Positions 1 through 9,181 of a stretch of 64,000 bases of DNA are shown here, piece by piece. The stretch covers positions 1 through 64,000 of the forward strand of contig JAHHGU010000001.1 in the NCBI GenBank assembly GCA_019359765.1, in the 5' to 3' direction. The notes under the pieces were generated by a model that ran no database searches, had not been told where the DNA came from, and saw only the letters and a list, made by a program, of their open reading frames with translations. How positions within the stretch are numbered: position 1 is the stretch's first letter; each line of letters opens with the position of its first letter. The position numbers and the translations under genes were made by a program. Origin of the DNA: Aphanothece sp. CMT-3BRIN-NPC111. Lineage in GTDB: Bacteria; Cyanobacteriota; Cyanobacteriia; Cyanobacteriales; JAHHGU01.

Positions 1-1
1 T

Positions 2-112
2 CGGATTGAAAAGTGTTGGGCGTGGTTAAAAAGTCGCATTCGCAAACAGTTGCACAACTCGGATAGTTTACGCGATGCGATCGAATCCGTTCTGAAGCAG
101 GCGGCGTCCTAA
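2..112 (+). mobile_element. IS630-type transposase, C-terminal end (cut by window edge)
   Basis: An open frame enters from the left edge and stops at TAA 110-112. Its 36 visible residues begin RIEKCWAWLKSRIRK and end AIESVLKQAAS. The pattern (hydrophobic)-E-x-CW-x-WLK followed by a short helical tail is typical of the C-terminus of IS630/Tc1-type DDE transposases. The catalytic part lies outside the window, so intactness cannot be judged. No terminal inverted repeat is evident in the bases just after the stop. The family call is from memory of the tail pattern. Confidence 0.65.
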
Positions 113-184
113 TACAGATGGCTACAGATATAATATTATTTCACCTGGAAAACTTATCTGCAAAGTATGTAGGAGAAGTTTCAA

Positions 185-213
185 ACCGCAGATGAAAGCA
201 GATAAACGCAGAT
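185..213. repeat. Dispersed 'accgcagat' repeat, copy 1
   Basis: ACCGCAGATGAAAGCAGATA continues into AACGCAGAT, a run of GCAGAT-type units spaced about 10 bases apart. Related copies lie at 49109-49147 (inverted) and 60718-60748. It is non-coding and falls between the transposase tail and the exoprotein gene. The rest of the 113-335 gap shows nothing recognisable. Confidence 0.6.
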
Positions 214-335
214 ATACTCTAGCCCTCGCTTTTTCTAAGGCTAAAAAATAATGGGGGAACTGAATCGTGAAATGCTCCCCCGTATCTACTAGTGCCTACA
301 GCTAACTCAAACTCAGCTTGGGTTTATGTGTAGGG

Positions 336-3300
336 TTAATGTTGAATGACAGTCACGTCAGTAGTTGTAGTGGGTGGATTTGGGTTCATAGTGCCTGTGC
401 CTGCATAGATATCCAATGTTCGCTCATCTCCAGCTACATTAGAGTTAAGTACAGCACTCCCAAAATCAACATTTCCATCCGTACCTGTGGCGCTATCGGT
501 ATAGAACATCAAATCGTTAGCCAACAGGATTTTCTTACCGGAAAAGCTAAGGTTGCCCGAACTCACTCCGCCCTTAGTTCTAATGTTGCCATTGAGGGTA
601 ATATTATCGGCAGCACTTAGATTAATTGCCCCCCCATTGCCAGTGTTGCCATAAGTTGACTCAGAGTGGGAGTAGAGACCGTTAGTATTGATGCTGCCAT
701 TAGTGGCATTAAGGTTAATCGCCCCCCCATTGCCAGTGTTGCCTAAAATTGAGTTAGAGTGGGAGCTGAGAGAGTCAGTATAGATGCTGCCATTAGTGGC
801 ATTAAGGTTAATCGCCCCCCCATTGCCATTGTTGCCAAACCTAGCATAGGAGTAGGAGTCAAGATCGTTAGTATTGATGCTGCCATTAGTGGCATTAAGG
901 GTAATCGCCCCCCCATTGCCACTGCTGCCATTATTTGACAAGGAGTAGGAGTCAAGATCGTTAGTATTGATGTTGCCATTAGTGGCATTAAGGGTAATTG
1001 CCCCCCCATTGCCACTTCTGCCATTATTGACATAGTTATACTGTGACCAGGAGTAGGAGTAGAGACCGTTAGTATTGATGTTGCCATTAGTGGCATTAAG
1101 GGTAATTGCCCCCCCATTGCCACTGTTGTTGCCATTATATGAGTCAGAGTAGGAGTTGAGAGAGCCAGTATTAATACTACCGTTTCCAGCCTTGAGAGTA
1201 ATGGCTCCCCCATCGTTAGCACCATTGGTTGTATCTAAATTGTGACCATTAGTAGTAATAGAGCCATTAGAGCTAGTGAGATTAATCGCATTGCCATAAG
1301 TTCTAATCCCAGTCGTGCTAATGGCACCATTCGCTAACAATGTAATCGAACTATCCGAACCACTAGCACCAGTAATATCTCCATTAGCAGTAATCCTACC
1401 TCCAGTTCCATTCGCCCGAATCGTTACCGGGTCAGAAAAAGTCACCGGGTTAATCGTCACCGCACCCGTACCATTACTGCGCCCGATAGTGATATTGCTA
1501 AAACCATTGCTTAAATAAGCTAACTCAGTATCTGTGAGATACATTGTCGAGGCATCAACACCCCCACTCCCGGCAACGCTGATGTTCCGCCCAGGCGAAA
1601 AGGGTTGCAGCAATAAAGTTTTCCCATCCCCCCGTACATTTCCTTGTAGATTAATCTCATTGCCCGTCAGGCTAACATTGCCATAGTTCGCCGCTCCACT
1701 AGAGGCATAATTGATACCTCCAATAGAGAGAGTGTTAGCTGCCGTCAAGGTGATATCACCTCCCGTGCCAGCAGCACCACTACCGCCGGCAGAGAAGGAG
1801 TAGAGATCGTTAGTATTAATGCTGCCATTAGTGGCATTGAGAGTAATAGCCCCCCCATTGCTCGAACTGCCTGAACCTGAGTAAGAGTGGGAGTCTAGAT
1901 AGTCAGTATTGATGTTGCCCTTAGTAGCATTAAGGGTAATAGCCCCCCCATTGCCCGAGTTACCTGAAGATGAGGCCGAGTCGGAGTCGAGAAAGCCAGT
2001 ATTGATGCTGCCATTAGTAGCATTAAGAGTAATGGCTCCCCCATTGCCCGAGCTACCTGAACCTGAGTAAGAGTAGGAGTTGAGAGAGCCAGTATTAATA
2101 CCACCGTTTCCAGCATTGAGAGTAATGGCTCCCCCATTGCCCGAGTTACCTGAACCTGAGTAAGAGTAGGAGTTGAGAGAGCCAGTATTAATACCACCGT
2201 TTCCAGCATTGAGAGTAATAGCTCCCCCACTATTACCTCCATTAGTTGTATCTAAATTCTGACCATTAGTAGTAATAGAGCCATTAGAGCTACTGAGATT
2301 AATCGCATTGCCATAAGTTTTAATGCCATTCGTGCTAATATTCCTTGTCGTCAGCAGCGCAATGGAACTATTGACAGCATTCGCCGCCGTGATCTTACCC
2401 GTAGCCGTTATCGTCTCTCCCCTGAGGATATTCGCTCCAGGCTTGAGCAAAATATTCCCACCCGTCAGCCAAATATTGCCGTAGTTATTACTTTTTCTGA
2501 CAGAATTATTAGCACGGCCCAGGGTGAGTGTGTTTGCAGCATTCAACCTCACATTTCCCCCTAACCCCGCCGTGGTTCCAGCATAAGAACCAGACTGAAT
2601 CACACCAACATTAATATTTCCGGCATCCGTGCCGCTAGCGCTGATATTGATCGCCCCGCCATTACCTGCTGTGCCATTAACCGACGCGGAGTAGGAATAT
2701 AACGCACCCGTAGTTACATTGCCGTTAGCCGCATTCAGGCTAATGCTACCCCCCTTTTGGCTGTTCCCCGTTCCTGAGTTGGAGTAAGTAAAAATATTAC
2801 TGGTGCTAATACTACCGTTGCTAGCAGTGAGGTTAATATTGCCACCATTGCCAGAGGTAGTGCCGCCACTCGCAGAAAGCAGTTGACCTGTAGTAATATT
2901 GCCACTGCCTGCCTTCAGGGTGATATTTCCCCCATTCGCGGAAGAGTTGCTGGTGCTGAGGTTTTGAGAGTTAGTGGTAATGCCACTGCCACTGGTCATG
3001 GTAATGTTGCCACCATGAGTGCTAATCGCACGGGTGGAAATCTTACCCTGAGTACTGGCTAAGCTCAAGTTGCCGCCTTGACTACTATAAGCTTGGGTGA
3101 AGTTAATATCCCCGGCAGCATTAAAGTTAGCCGTTGGGGCTGTGATGTTGGGAGTGTTAACGTTAATGGCTTTACCCGTAACGTTTAAACTCCCCGTGGT
3201 GCGGATAGTGCCATCAACAGCAACTGTGCCCCTATCTCCTCCTTTGAGGATAATCCTACCGGCTTGGGCATTAACTGAGTTCGCTTGGATGACGCCAGTG

Positions 3301-4094
3301 GTGTTGATGACGTTATCTAATACAGTTCCCCCAGTTCCGGCGGCTAAGGCGATGACTCCTCCATCGGCGCTAATGTTACCTGTATTAGTAACTTTTTTGA
3401 CGACATCCGGGCTTACAGTTAAAGAAATTAACCCGTCGCCGGTAAAATCTACGGTGGCGGCAGTGCCGGCACCGAGAACGACTTTACCTAAGGTGGCGTT
3501 GATAATGCCGGAGTTGCGAACTTGGGGGGCGACTAAGGCGGCAAAACCGCTGTTTCTCACGGTAATAGTGCCTTGGTTTTCTACACTGGCGGGGCTTTTG
3601 CCACTAACTGATGTGAACCTGTAGGGTTTGTCGGTAGCGAAGTTGAGAAAGTCAGCGTCAGATACATTCAACGTACTGGCGGTTATACCGGAAACATCTA
3701 TATGGGCGGTACTACCAAACAGAATGCCGTTGGGGTTGATGAGGAAGATTTGACCATTGGCATTGAGCGTACCGAGAATATTGGAGGCAGTGTTGCCGGT
3801 AACGCGGTTGAGGGTGGCTGAGGTGATGTTGGGTTGATTAAATTTGACTATTTCTGATGCCCCGATGCTGAAGTCACCCCAGTTGATGATGGCACGGTCG
3901 GTTGTTTGGTTGATGGTTGTCTGGGTGCCATTTTGTTGTATCGTGGCAGTACCTGATGTCACACTTGAACCGCTAGGCAGGGCTATAACAATGCTATTGC
4001 CAATGACGGTTGAACCTAGTACTCCCATCAATAAGCTGGCTGTGAACTGAAGCGATTTGCCCAGGGTCGGCAGTTGGGAATCAACTTTATTCAT
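336..4094 (-). CDS. Filamentous-haemagglutinin-type (TpsA-like) repeat exoprotein
   Basis: Large secreted protein of the two-partner secretion type. After the signal peptide (LQFTASLLMGVLGSTVIGN region) comes a haemagglutination-activity/TPS domain over about residues 35-190, with characteristic phrases such as NRVTG, ILGTLNANGQIFLINPNGI and FGSTAHIDVSG. The rest is a Gly/Asn/Ser/Thr-rich beta-helix, much of it built from 31-residue units containing GNGGAITLNA and INTxxLxSYS. I chose the ATG at 4094 because TAGGA lies upstream; an in-frame ATG at 4154 has no ribosome site. The C-terminus ends at DVTVIQH with no peptidase, CHAT or anchoring domain. No TpsB-type outer-membrane transporter is encoded nearby, so a partner must be elsewhere if the protein is exported. 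A role in adhesion or matrix is inferred from the family only. Confidence 0.85.
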   Translation of the reverse strand: MNKVDSQLPTLGKSLQFTASLLMGVLGSTVIGNSIVIALPSGSSVTSGTATIQQNGTQTTINQTTDRAIINWGDFSIGASEIVKFNQPNITSATLNRVTGNTASNILGTLNANGQIFLINPNGILFGSTAHIDVSGITASTLNVSDADFLNFATDKPYRFTSVSGKSPASVENQGTITVRNSGFAALVAPQVRNSGIINATLGKVVLGAGTAATVDFTGDGLISLTVSPDVVKKVTNTGNISADGGVIALAAGTGGTVLDNVINTTGVIQANSVNAQAGRIILKGGDRGTVAVDGTIRTTGSLNVTGKAINVNTPNITAPTANFNAAGDINFTQAYSSQGGNLSLASTQGKISTRAISTHGGNITMTSGSGITTNSQNLSTSNSSANGGNITLKAGSGNITTGQLLSASGGTTSGNGGNINLTASNGSISTSNIFTYSNSGTGNSQKGGSISLNAANGNVTTGALYSYSASVNGTAGNGGAINISASGTDAGNINVGVIQSGSYAGTTAGLGGNVRLNAANTLTLGRANNSVRKSNNYGNIWLTGGNILLKPGANILRGETITATGKITAANAVNSSIALLTTRNISTNGIKTYGNAINLSSSNGSITTNGQNLDTTNGGNSGGAITLNAGNGGINTGSLNSYSYSGSGNSGNGGAITLNAGNGGINTGSLNSYSYSGSGSSGNGGAITLNATNGSINTGFLDSDSASSSGNSGNGGAITLNATKGNINTDYLDSHSYSGSGSSSNGGAITLNATNGSINTNDLYSFSAGGSGAAGTGGDITLTAANTLSIGGINYASSGAANYGNVSLTGNEINLQGNVRGDGKTLLLQPFSPGRNISVAGSGGVDASTMYLTDTELAYLSNGFSNITIGRSNGTGAVTINPVTFSDPVTIRANGTGGRITANGDITGASGSDSSITLLANGAISTTGIRTYGNAINLTSSNGSITTNGHNLDTTNGANDGGAITLKAGNGSINTGSLNSYSDSYNGNNSGNGGAITLNATNGNINTNGLYSYSWSQYNYVNNGRSGNGGAITLNATNGNINTNDLDSYSLSNNGSSGNGGAITLNATNGSINTNDLDSYSYARFGNNGNGGAINLNATNGSIYTDSLSSHSNSILGNTGNGGAINLNATNGSINTNGLYSHSESTYGNTGNGGAINLSAADNITLNGNIRTKGGVSSGNLSFSGKKILLANDLMFYTDSATGTDGNVDFGSAVLNSNVAGDERTLDIYAGTGTMNPNPPTTTTDVTVIQH
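620..1200 (-). repeat. Intragenic 93-bp repeat array A of the exoprotein gene
   Basis: The phrase GCTGCCATTAGTGGCATTAA (or GTTGCC...) starts at 693, 786, 879 and 972, exactly 93 bases apart, then at 1080 (93+15). Each unit encodes 31 residues of beta-helix. The 15-base length change keeps the frame. The spacing is read directly from the sequence. Confidence 0.85.
1800..2240 (-). repeat. Intragenic 93-bp repeat array B of the exoprotein gene
   Basis: This second array has the same 93-base period. The units starting at 2081 and 2174 (TGAGAGAGCCAGTATTAATA) are almost identical over their visible length, which suggests very recent duplication or gene conversion. Older units to the left have diverged. 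Confidence 0.85.
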
Positions 4095-4367
4095 ATTGGG
4101 TGAAGTCCTATAAAAACTATGTTTTCTGGAGTAATGGAGGCGCTGAGCGCTCATGATACGGTCACAGCTTAACCGGTGAGCGAGGCTCTTGTATAAACCT
4201 ATCTTTAGGAATATTACCTTTTAAACTTGATAGGGTTGACAAATTTGACATTTATTATCCAAAGCCACATCAGTCGAAAAGCCAGTTCACTGAGCCTCAC
4301 ACATGTATTCACGAGTGAGTTAATTGATTTATGCACTCTTTTCTAGAAAAGCTCTGCACTAAGGAAT

Positions 4368-6704
4368 TTAGAATGTCAGACGCCGCTCTGTGCCATCATC
4401 TACGAAGCGCTGTTCTCCGACACCAACGAGTTCCACGATTATTTCACGCGCCGATGGTGTCCAGTTGCCCTGACGTGCCTCAATTTCAACGATGATTTCT
4501 TGACTATCGGCATGCACACCATATTTTGTTGTTGCCCAAGCGCCAGTTTTGTATTCAAACGTATGACCATCATCTTCATATAGCGTCAACTCGCCTGTAC
4601 CAGACCAGATGCGTAGTGTTAGCTGGTCGAGAGGACGTTCATCGACGTGTTGCATTACTGGTGCCATGGGAATAATTGCACCAGCACGCACGTAGAGGGG
4701 CATTCTCTCTAGCGGGGCGTGTGCCAGAATATGCGTTGAGCCTTCGTAACGTTCTCCACTCCACCAGTCGTACCACACACCTTCAGGCAAGTAGACAGCG
4801 CGATGCTCGATTCCAGGTCGGTAGATTGGCGCAGCCATCAGCGATGGGCCGAGCAACACCTGATCGTAAAGCGTGTAAGTTTTGATGTCCTTGGGATAAT
4901 GATAGAGTAACGGTCTCAAAATTGGTGCGCCAGTAGTTGCCGCTTCCCAGAAGAGAGTGTAAATGTAGGGTAGTAGCTGGTAACGCAGATTTATATATTC
5001 GCGGCAAATTTTCTCGACGCGATCGCCAAATACCCAAGGCTCATGACGTGCCGTACTCATTGCCGAATGTCCCCGCATTAGGGGGTAGAGCATCCCTAGC
5101 TGCATCCAGCGGGCAAACATTTCCCCCGTGGCGTTACCAGCAAAGCCGCCGATATCGCAGCCCACAAACGCCACTCCCGACAGTCCCATATTGCACAGCA
5201 TCGGCAGGGACATCTCCAGATGTTCCCACAGCGATTGATTATCGCCCATCCACACCGATGACCAGCGCTGAACGCCAGCATAACCGGATCGGGTTAAGAC
5301 AAACGAGCGATCGCTGGAACGTAGCCGACTTAGCCCTTCACAACTCGCCTGAGCCATCATTAGCCCATACAGGTTGTGAGCTTCTGCATGGGTGGTGCGT
5401 TCCTCAAGTGGCCCTTGCGGTGCGTCCAGGGGGAAGCAAATCTTATTACCAGGATCACCAAAAGGGCGATCGTCAAGCGCGGGTTCGTTCATGTCATTCC
5501 AGATACCCGCGACACCGATATCAGTGAGACTTTTGTGCAAGTCGCCCCACCATGCCCGCACCTCAGGGCGCAAGAAATCCGGGAAAAGTGCCTTATCAGG
5601 CCAGACGTAGCCGTGGAACAACTTACCATCGGCATGGCGCACAAAATAATCGCCTTCAATTCCCTGGTCAAAGACGTGGTAATCTGCCTCCGGCTCATAC
5701 TTAACGCCCGGATCGATAATTGTCACTGTTTTGAAGCCATCCCGGCCTAAATCGCTTACCAATTGGGCTGGATCGGGAAAGCGCTTAGGACTCCAGGTAA
5801 AGACGCGGTAGCCGCGCATATAGTCAATATCAAGATGAATCACATCACAGGGAATGTGACGTTGGCGAAATTCACGGGCAAGTTCGCGCACTACGGCTTC
5901 AGATTCGTAACTCCAGCGGCATTGGTGGTAGCCCAGCGCCCACTTAGGTGGCATTGGCATTCGACCAGTTAGCTGGGTGTAGGTGCTGAGGATTTGGGCA
6001 GGTTCGGGGCCGTAGATAATGTAGTAGTCTAGTTCTCCACCCTGCGTTTCCATGCGCCAAACTCCCGGTTGTTCGGCACCGATATCGAACTGGCTCCAAC
6101 ATGTGGTGTTTAAGAAGATGCCGTAAGCAACTTTGGGACGCAACGCCATAAAAAATGGGATTGCTTGGTACATTTCATCGGTGAGCAAGCCGTAATCGAG
6201 GGCATCAACTGTCCAGTTGGTTTTCACCTCAGCTAATTTATCAAGCAACCCTGTGCGCTCACCAAATCCATAGAAATGCTCGTTGGCTTCAATACGCTTC
6301 CAGGCGGCGATCGCACCCATACGCCAGCCCATACCAGGATCAGCATCGCCAGCAAACGGTTGTCCATCTGAGTCAAAGCACTCAATGCGATAGTCTTGCC
6401 GCTGAACGCACACCCGCATCTGCTCTGTTTCTATTTCTACAGCTTGGGCTGTTTCCCGCACTTCAAATGGCACAACTGACCATTCCTCATCATCCAGCGT
6501 TACTGCCCAGGATCGACGGGGCAGAAATTCTCCGGTGGGCGACAGACGCACCCGAATTAAGTTTGGTGCCAGAACACTGATGGTAATACTTGGGCCACCG
6601 CACTCAAAATGGACATGGCGTTCGTCGTACTGTATATCTTCTACTGCCCCGATTGTTGACCAAGGCTGCTCTGTTATAGGTAGTTTTCCAAAGTATTGCG
6701 GCAT
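4368..6704 (-). CDS. Glycoside hydrolase family 31 alpha-glucosidase
   Basis: 778 residues, normal for a bacterial GH31 alpha-glucosidase that releases glucose from alpha-linked oligosaccharides. An N-terminal beta domain (residues about 20-240) is followed by the TIM barrel. Visible signatures are HLDIDYM, the nucleophile motif GIWNDMNEP, and WMGDNQSLWEH, which carries the usual acid/base aspartate. A C-terminal beta-sandwich ends the protein. No signal peptide is present, so it is probably cytoplasmic and may act on glycogen-derived or imported oligosaccharides. The ATG at 6704 follows CCAGGA. It reads in the same direction as the exoprotein gene but 273 bp upstream of it, so co-transcription is uncertain. 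Confidence 0.93.
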   Translation of the reverse strand: MPQYFGKLPITEQPWSTIGAVEDIQYDERHVHFECGGPSITISVLAPNLIRVRLSPTGEFLPRRSWAVTLDDEEWSVVPFEVRETAQAVEIETEQMRVCVQRQDYRIECFDSDGQPFAGDADPGMGWRMGAIAAWKRIEANEHFYGFGERTGLLDKLAEVKTNWTVDALDYGLLTDEMYQAIPFFMALRPKVAYGIFLNTTCWSQFDIGAEQPGVWRMETQGGELDYYIIYGPEPAQILSTYTQLTGRMPMPPKWALGYHQCRWSYESEAVVRELAREFRQRHIPCDVIHLDIDYMRGYRVFTWSPKRFPDPAQLVSDLGRDGFKTVTIIDPGVKYEPEADYHVFDQGIEGDYFVRHADGKLFHGYVWPDKALFPDFLRPEVRAWWGDLHKSLTDIGVAGIWNDMNEPALDDRPFGDPGNKICFPLDAPQGPLEERTTHAEAHNLYGLMMAQASCEGLSRLRSSDRSFVLTRSGYAGVQRWSSVWMGDNQSLWEHLEMSLPMLCNMGLSGVAFVGCDIGGFAGNATGEMFARWMQLGMLYPLMRGHSAMSTARHEPWVFGDRVEKICREYINLRYQLLPYIYTLFWEAATTGAPILRPLLYHYPKDIKTYTLYDQVLLGPSLMAAPIYRPGIEHRAVYLPEGVWYDWWSGERYEGSTHILAHAPLERMPLYVRAGAIIPMAPVMQHVDERPLDQLTLRIWSGTGELTLYEDDGHTFEYKTGAWATTKYGVHADSQEIIVEIEARQGNWTPSAREIIVELVGVGEQRFVDDGTERRLTF

Positions 6705-7180
6705 ATCCTGGATTTCCAGCTAAAGTTTGTACAAAATCTGGTTGGTTTTTGGTAGTTATGGCTAATTTTGTCATTATTTTTTTATACTACTAAAGTCATG
6801 GATTTTTTGGAATTTAGTAAACCGCAAAGACGCAAAGAGCGCTAAGAAAGAACAGAAAAAAAAATTCATAAATTCTTGTAAATGCTGTAGCATACTTCAT
6901 TTAGTAACTAAGGTGTGGTGATATAAACAAAAGTACTTAATTTTTACATGAAAAATATAAGGAGAGGATGAAAAATTATATTTTACAAAAAATAGTAGAT
7001 ATTTGAAGTAATTTGTTATATTTATATCAGGTTTAGACAATATATTGTATTTTCTAAATATTTAATATTTTCTGTGTTGATATGGGTCGTAGTGACAATT
7101 ACATTACCCAAAATTAAAAATAGAATTACCACTCTATATTGTTTTAATAGGACTTGGTTAAGTAGCTGCCAAGCAATGCA
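6705..7180. other. Intergenic region with dispersed 'cgcaaagac' repeat
   Basis: This AT-rich 476-bp gap lies between two divergent genes. At 6821-6850 it holds ACCGCAAAGACGCAAAGAGC followed by GCTAAG, a dispersed repeat also found inside the cobA 5' end at 11136-11170. Both flanking promoters must lie here, but no clear -35/-10 pair stands out. A 65-codon minus-strand frame at 7022-7219 is low-complexity and I do not call it. Confidence 0.5.
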
Positions 7181-8662
7181 ATGACTTACTGTGTAAATCC
7201 TGGATGTCAAAGCCCCCAAAATCCCGATACTAATAGATTTTGTCGCAGTTGTCGCGCGTATCTTTTGCTAAAAGACCGATATCGCCCGATACAGCCAATT
7301 GGTCAAGGTGGGTTTGGTAAAACTTTTTTGGCAGTGGATGGGCATATCCCCTCTCAGCCTAAGTGTGTTGTTAAGCAACTTTGTTTCCCAGATGACGGTA
7401 CTGAAACATTTAAAAAAGTAGTTGCTTTATTTCGCCAGGAAGCAATTCGCTTAGACGAACTGGGGAAGCATCCACAAATTCCTCAGATATTGGCTCATTT
7501 TGAACATGAGCAACAGCTGTATTTAGTGCAGGAGTTTATTCCCGGAAAAACCTTGTTACAGGAATTAAAGCAACAGGGTGTATATAGCGAAACGCAGATT
7601 TGGGAATTGCTGCGAGATTTATTGCCTGTGCTGCAATTTATTCACACCCATAGGGTGATTCACCGGGATATTAAGCCAGCAAATATTATCCGGTACAACG
7701 GTGATGCTTCTAATCAAAGGCTATCCGCCGAGAATAATAAAGGGTTAGGCAATCGCCAGCTGGTCTTGATTGATTTTGGGGTTGCTAAGCTGCTCACAAA
7801 CACTGCCTTAAGCCGCGCGGGGACGATCGTTGGTAGTCCAGAATATATGCCGCCTGAGCAAACACGGGGAAAAGTATTTCCGGCTAGCGACCTTTACAGT
7901 TTGGGTGTCACCTGCATTCACTTACTAACTGGCGTTTCTCCCCTGGATATGTTTGACATTATTAACGATTGCTGGGTATGGCAGGATTTTTTACCTGCGG
8001 GAAGAAAAGTCAGCGATCGCTTAAGTAAAATCCTGGATAAATTGCTCCAAAGTGCTGTAAAAGACCGCTATCCAGACGCCGATGCTGTTTTGCAAGCAAT
8101 GACACCAACGACACCTAAGGCTGTCCCTTTACCTCCGCCATCGCCCCCAGCAGTAGTACCTAGCTTCTTTACCAACCTCTGGCGGCAGCATACCGCTAAA
8201 CCGGAAGGAGATTCCCTGCTTTCTGAAGTGGGGGTTGACTACACGAAGTTGCAACATTTACTAGCTGTTGGTCAATGGGAACAAGCAGATGAGGAAACTT
8301 GGGCTGTGATGTGTCAGGCGTTGGGCAAGTTACCGGGTAGTTATCTCCTCAGCGGCGATATTGATAAATTGCCCTGTGAGGATTTAAGGACGATTGACCA
8401 GTTGTGGGTGAAGTACAGCAGTGGGCGCTTTGGCTTTAGCGTCCAAAAGCAAATCTATCAAGAGGTGGCTGGGGAATATCCTAGTTTTTGCGATCGCATC
8501 GGCTGGCCTACACACAACTCTTATTTTTCCAACTTAAAGCTAAACTTTAGCCACCGGGCACCAGTGGGACACTTGCCTTCACGTAGCTGGGTAGGAGGAT
8601 ATGAATGGTGGCGTCATGCTGAGCATTTGACGGCGAGACTAGAACAGTGCGCGATCGGTTAG
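7181..8662 (+). CDS. Ser/Thr protein kinase with N-terminal zinc ribbon and C-terminal GUN4 domain
   Basis: 493 residues. The N-terminus has a four-cysteine ribbon (CxxxxC near residue 4, CRSC near 22). The Hanks-type kinase domain spans about residues 30-290: glycine loop IGQGGFGKTF, catalytic loop VIHRDIKPANII, LIDFGVAKL, and the activation segment GSPEYMPPEQ. A proline-rich linker (PLPPPSPPAVVP) leads to a GUN4 domain from about 350 to the end, with DYTKLQHLLAVGQWEQAD. GUN4 binds porphyrins and stimulates Mg-chelatase; in the fusion it is inferred to sense a tetrapyrrole or dock the kinase. No transmembrane segment is seen. The architecture is known from cyanobacteria; the substrate is unknown. 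Confidence 0.92.
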   Translation: MTYCVNPGCQSPQNPDTNRFCRSCRAYLLLKDRYRPIQPIGQGGFGKTFLAVDGHIPSQPKCVVKQLCFPDDGTETFKKVVALFRQEAIRLDELGKHPQIPQILAHFEHEQQLYLVQEFIPGKTLLQELKQQGVYSETQIWELLRDLLPVLQFIHTHRVIHRDIKPANIIRYNGDASNQRLSAENNKGLGNRQLVLIDFGVAKLLTNTALSRAGTIVGSPEYMPPEQTRGKVFPASDLYSLGVTCIHLLTGVSPLDMFDIINDCWVWQDFLPAGRKVSDRLSKILDKLLQSAVKDRYPDADAVLQAMTPTTPKAVPLPPPSPPAVVPSFFTNLWRQHTAKPEGDSLLSEVGVDYTKLQHLLAVGQWEQADEETWAVMCQALGKLPGSYLLSGDIDKLPCEDLRTIDQLWVKYSSGRFGFSVQKQIYQEVAGEYPSFCDRIGWPTHNSYFSNLKLNFSHRAPVGHLPSRSWVGGYEWWRHAEHLTARLEQCAIG

Positions 8663-9181
8663 CTATATGTGCTTGCGGTGCTTACAAGAAATAAAAATTA
8701 AACTTTAATTGTGAAAAGCTAACTTCTGTCTTTGGCATGATGCTAAATACAAAAAATGTAAGCAAAATGCAGGTAAATTATGACTTCACTGCGAGTAACT
8801 AAATAGAAACAAGAGGCGCTAGTTTATTTCAAGCCGCAAATAAGATTGCTAAAACAGGGATTTGAATCTGATAAAAATAAACATCACACTGTAAATGCCG
8901 ATTTAGATGCTTTTGCTCTGCTAGCTTGTCCCATCCAGTCATATATCTTCACGACGCTATGCCGGTAGAACATTGGGGCACAACTTTTTTCCTACAGAAT
9001 TGGCTCAAAGATACTCTCCTATAGTTAGAGCAGGCTTTTAGGCAAGTCTGCCTAAGGATGCAGGTAGTGATTTTCTAGCTGATCTAACGTGTGGATAGAG
9101 CTGATCAAGCTGTTTATAGAAAGCCTTCGCTAAGAAGACCAGCTTATACATAGATTAGCAAACACATAGGAGAGCCAATCC
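8663..9181. other. Intergenic region upstream of the Mn catalase gene
   Basis: This 519-bp gap holds the possible small relic at 8780-8968. The part nearest the catalase (9050-9180) is expected to carry its promoter and leader. I cannot assign a confident -35/-10. TAGGAGAG just before the GTG at 9182 is the ribosome site. Confidence 0.4.
8780..8968 (+). pseudogene. Possible small gene relic with an in-frame amber codon
   Basis: ATG at 8780 opens a 62-codon frame ending at TAG 8966-8968 and interrupted only by TAG at 8804-8806 (codon 9). AGGT lies 6 bases before the ATG. After the amber codon the translation reads EALVYFKPQIRLLKQGFESD, then HHTVNADLDAFALLACP, whose composition looks protein-like. 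I do not recognise a family. It may be a decayed small gene or a chance frame. Confidence 0.25.

Noticed and set aside
743..1225. Minus-strand 160-codon frame within the exoprotein gene
   Set aside because: It is a shadow of the 93-bp repeats in another frame; the repeated MGG.LPLMPLMA pattern follows the repeat period.
3097..3624. Plus-strand 175-codon frame opposite the exoprotein gene
   Set aside because: It is antisense to the well-supported TPS domain; its composition is explained by the complement of a Gly/Asn/Thr-rich gene.
4937..5527. Plus-strand frame of 196 codons opposite the GH31 gene
   Set aside because: It is antisense to conserved GH31 catalytic motifs and has no recognisable domain.
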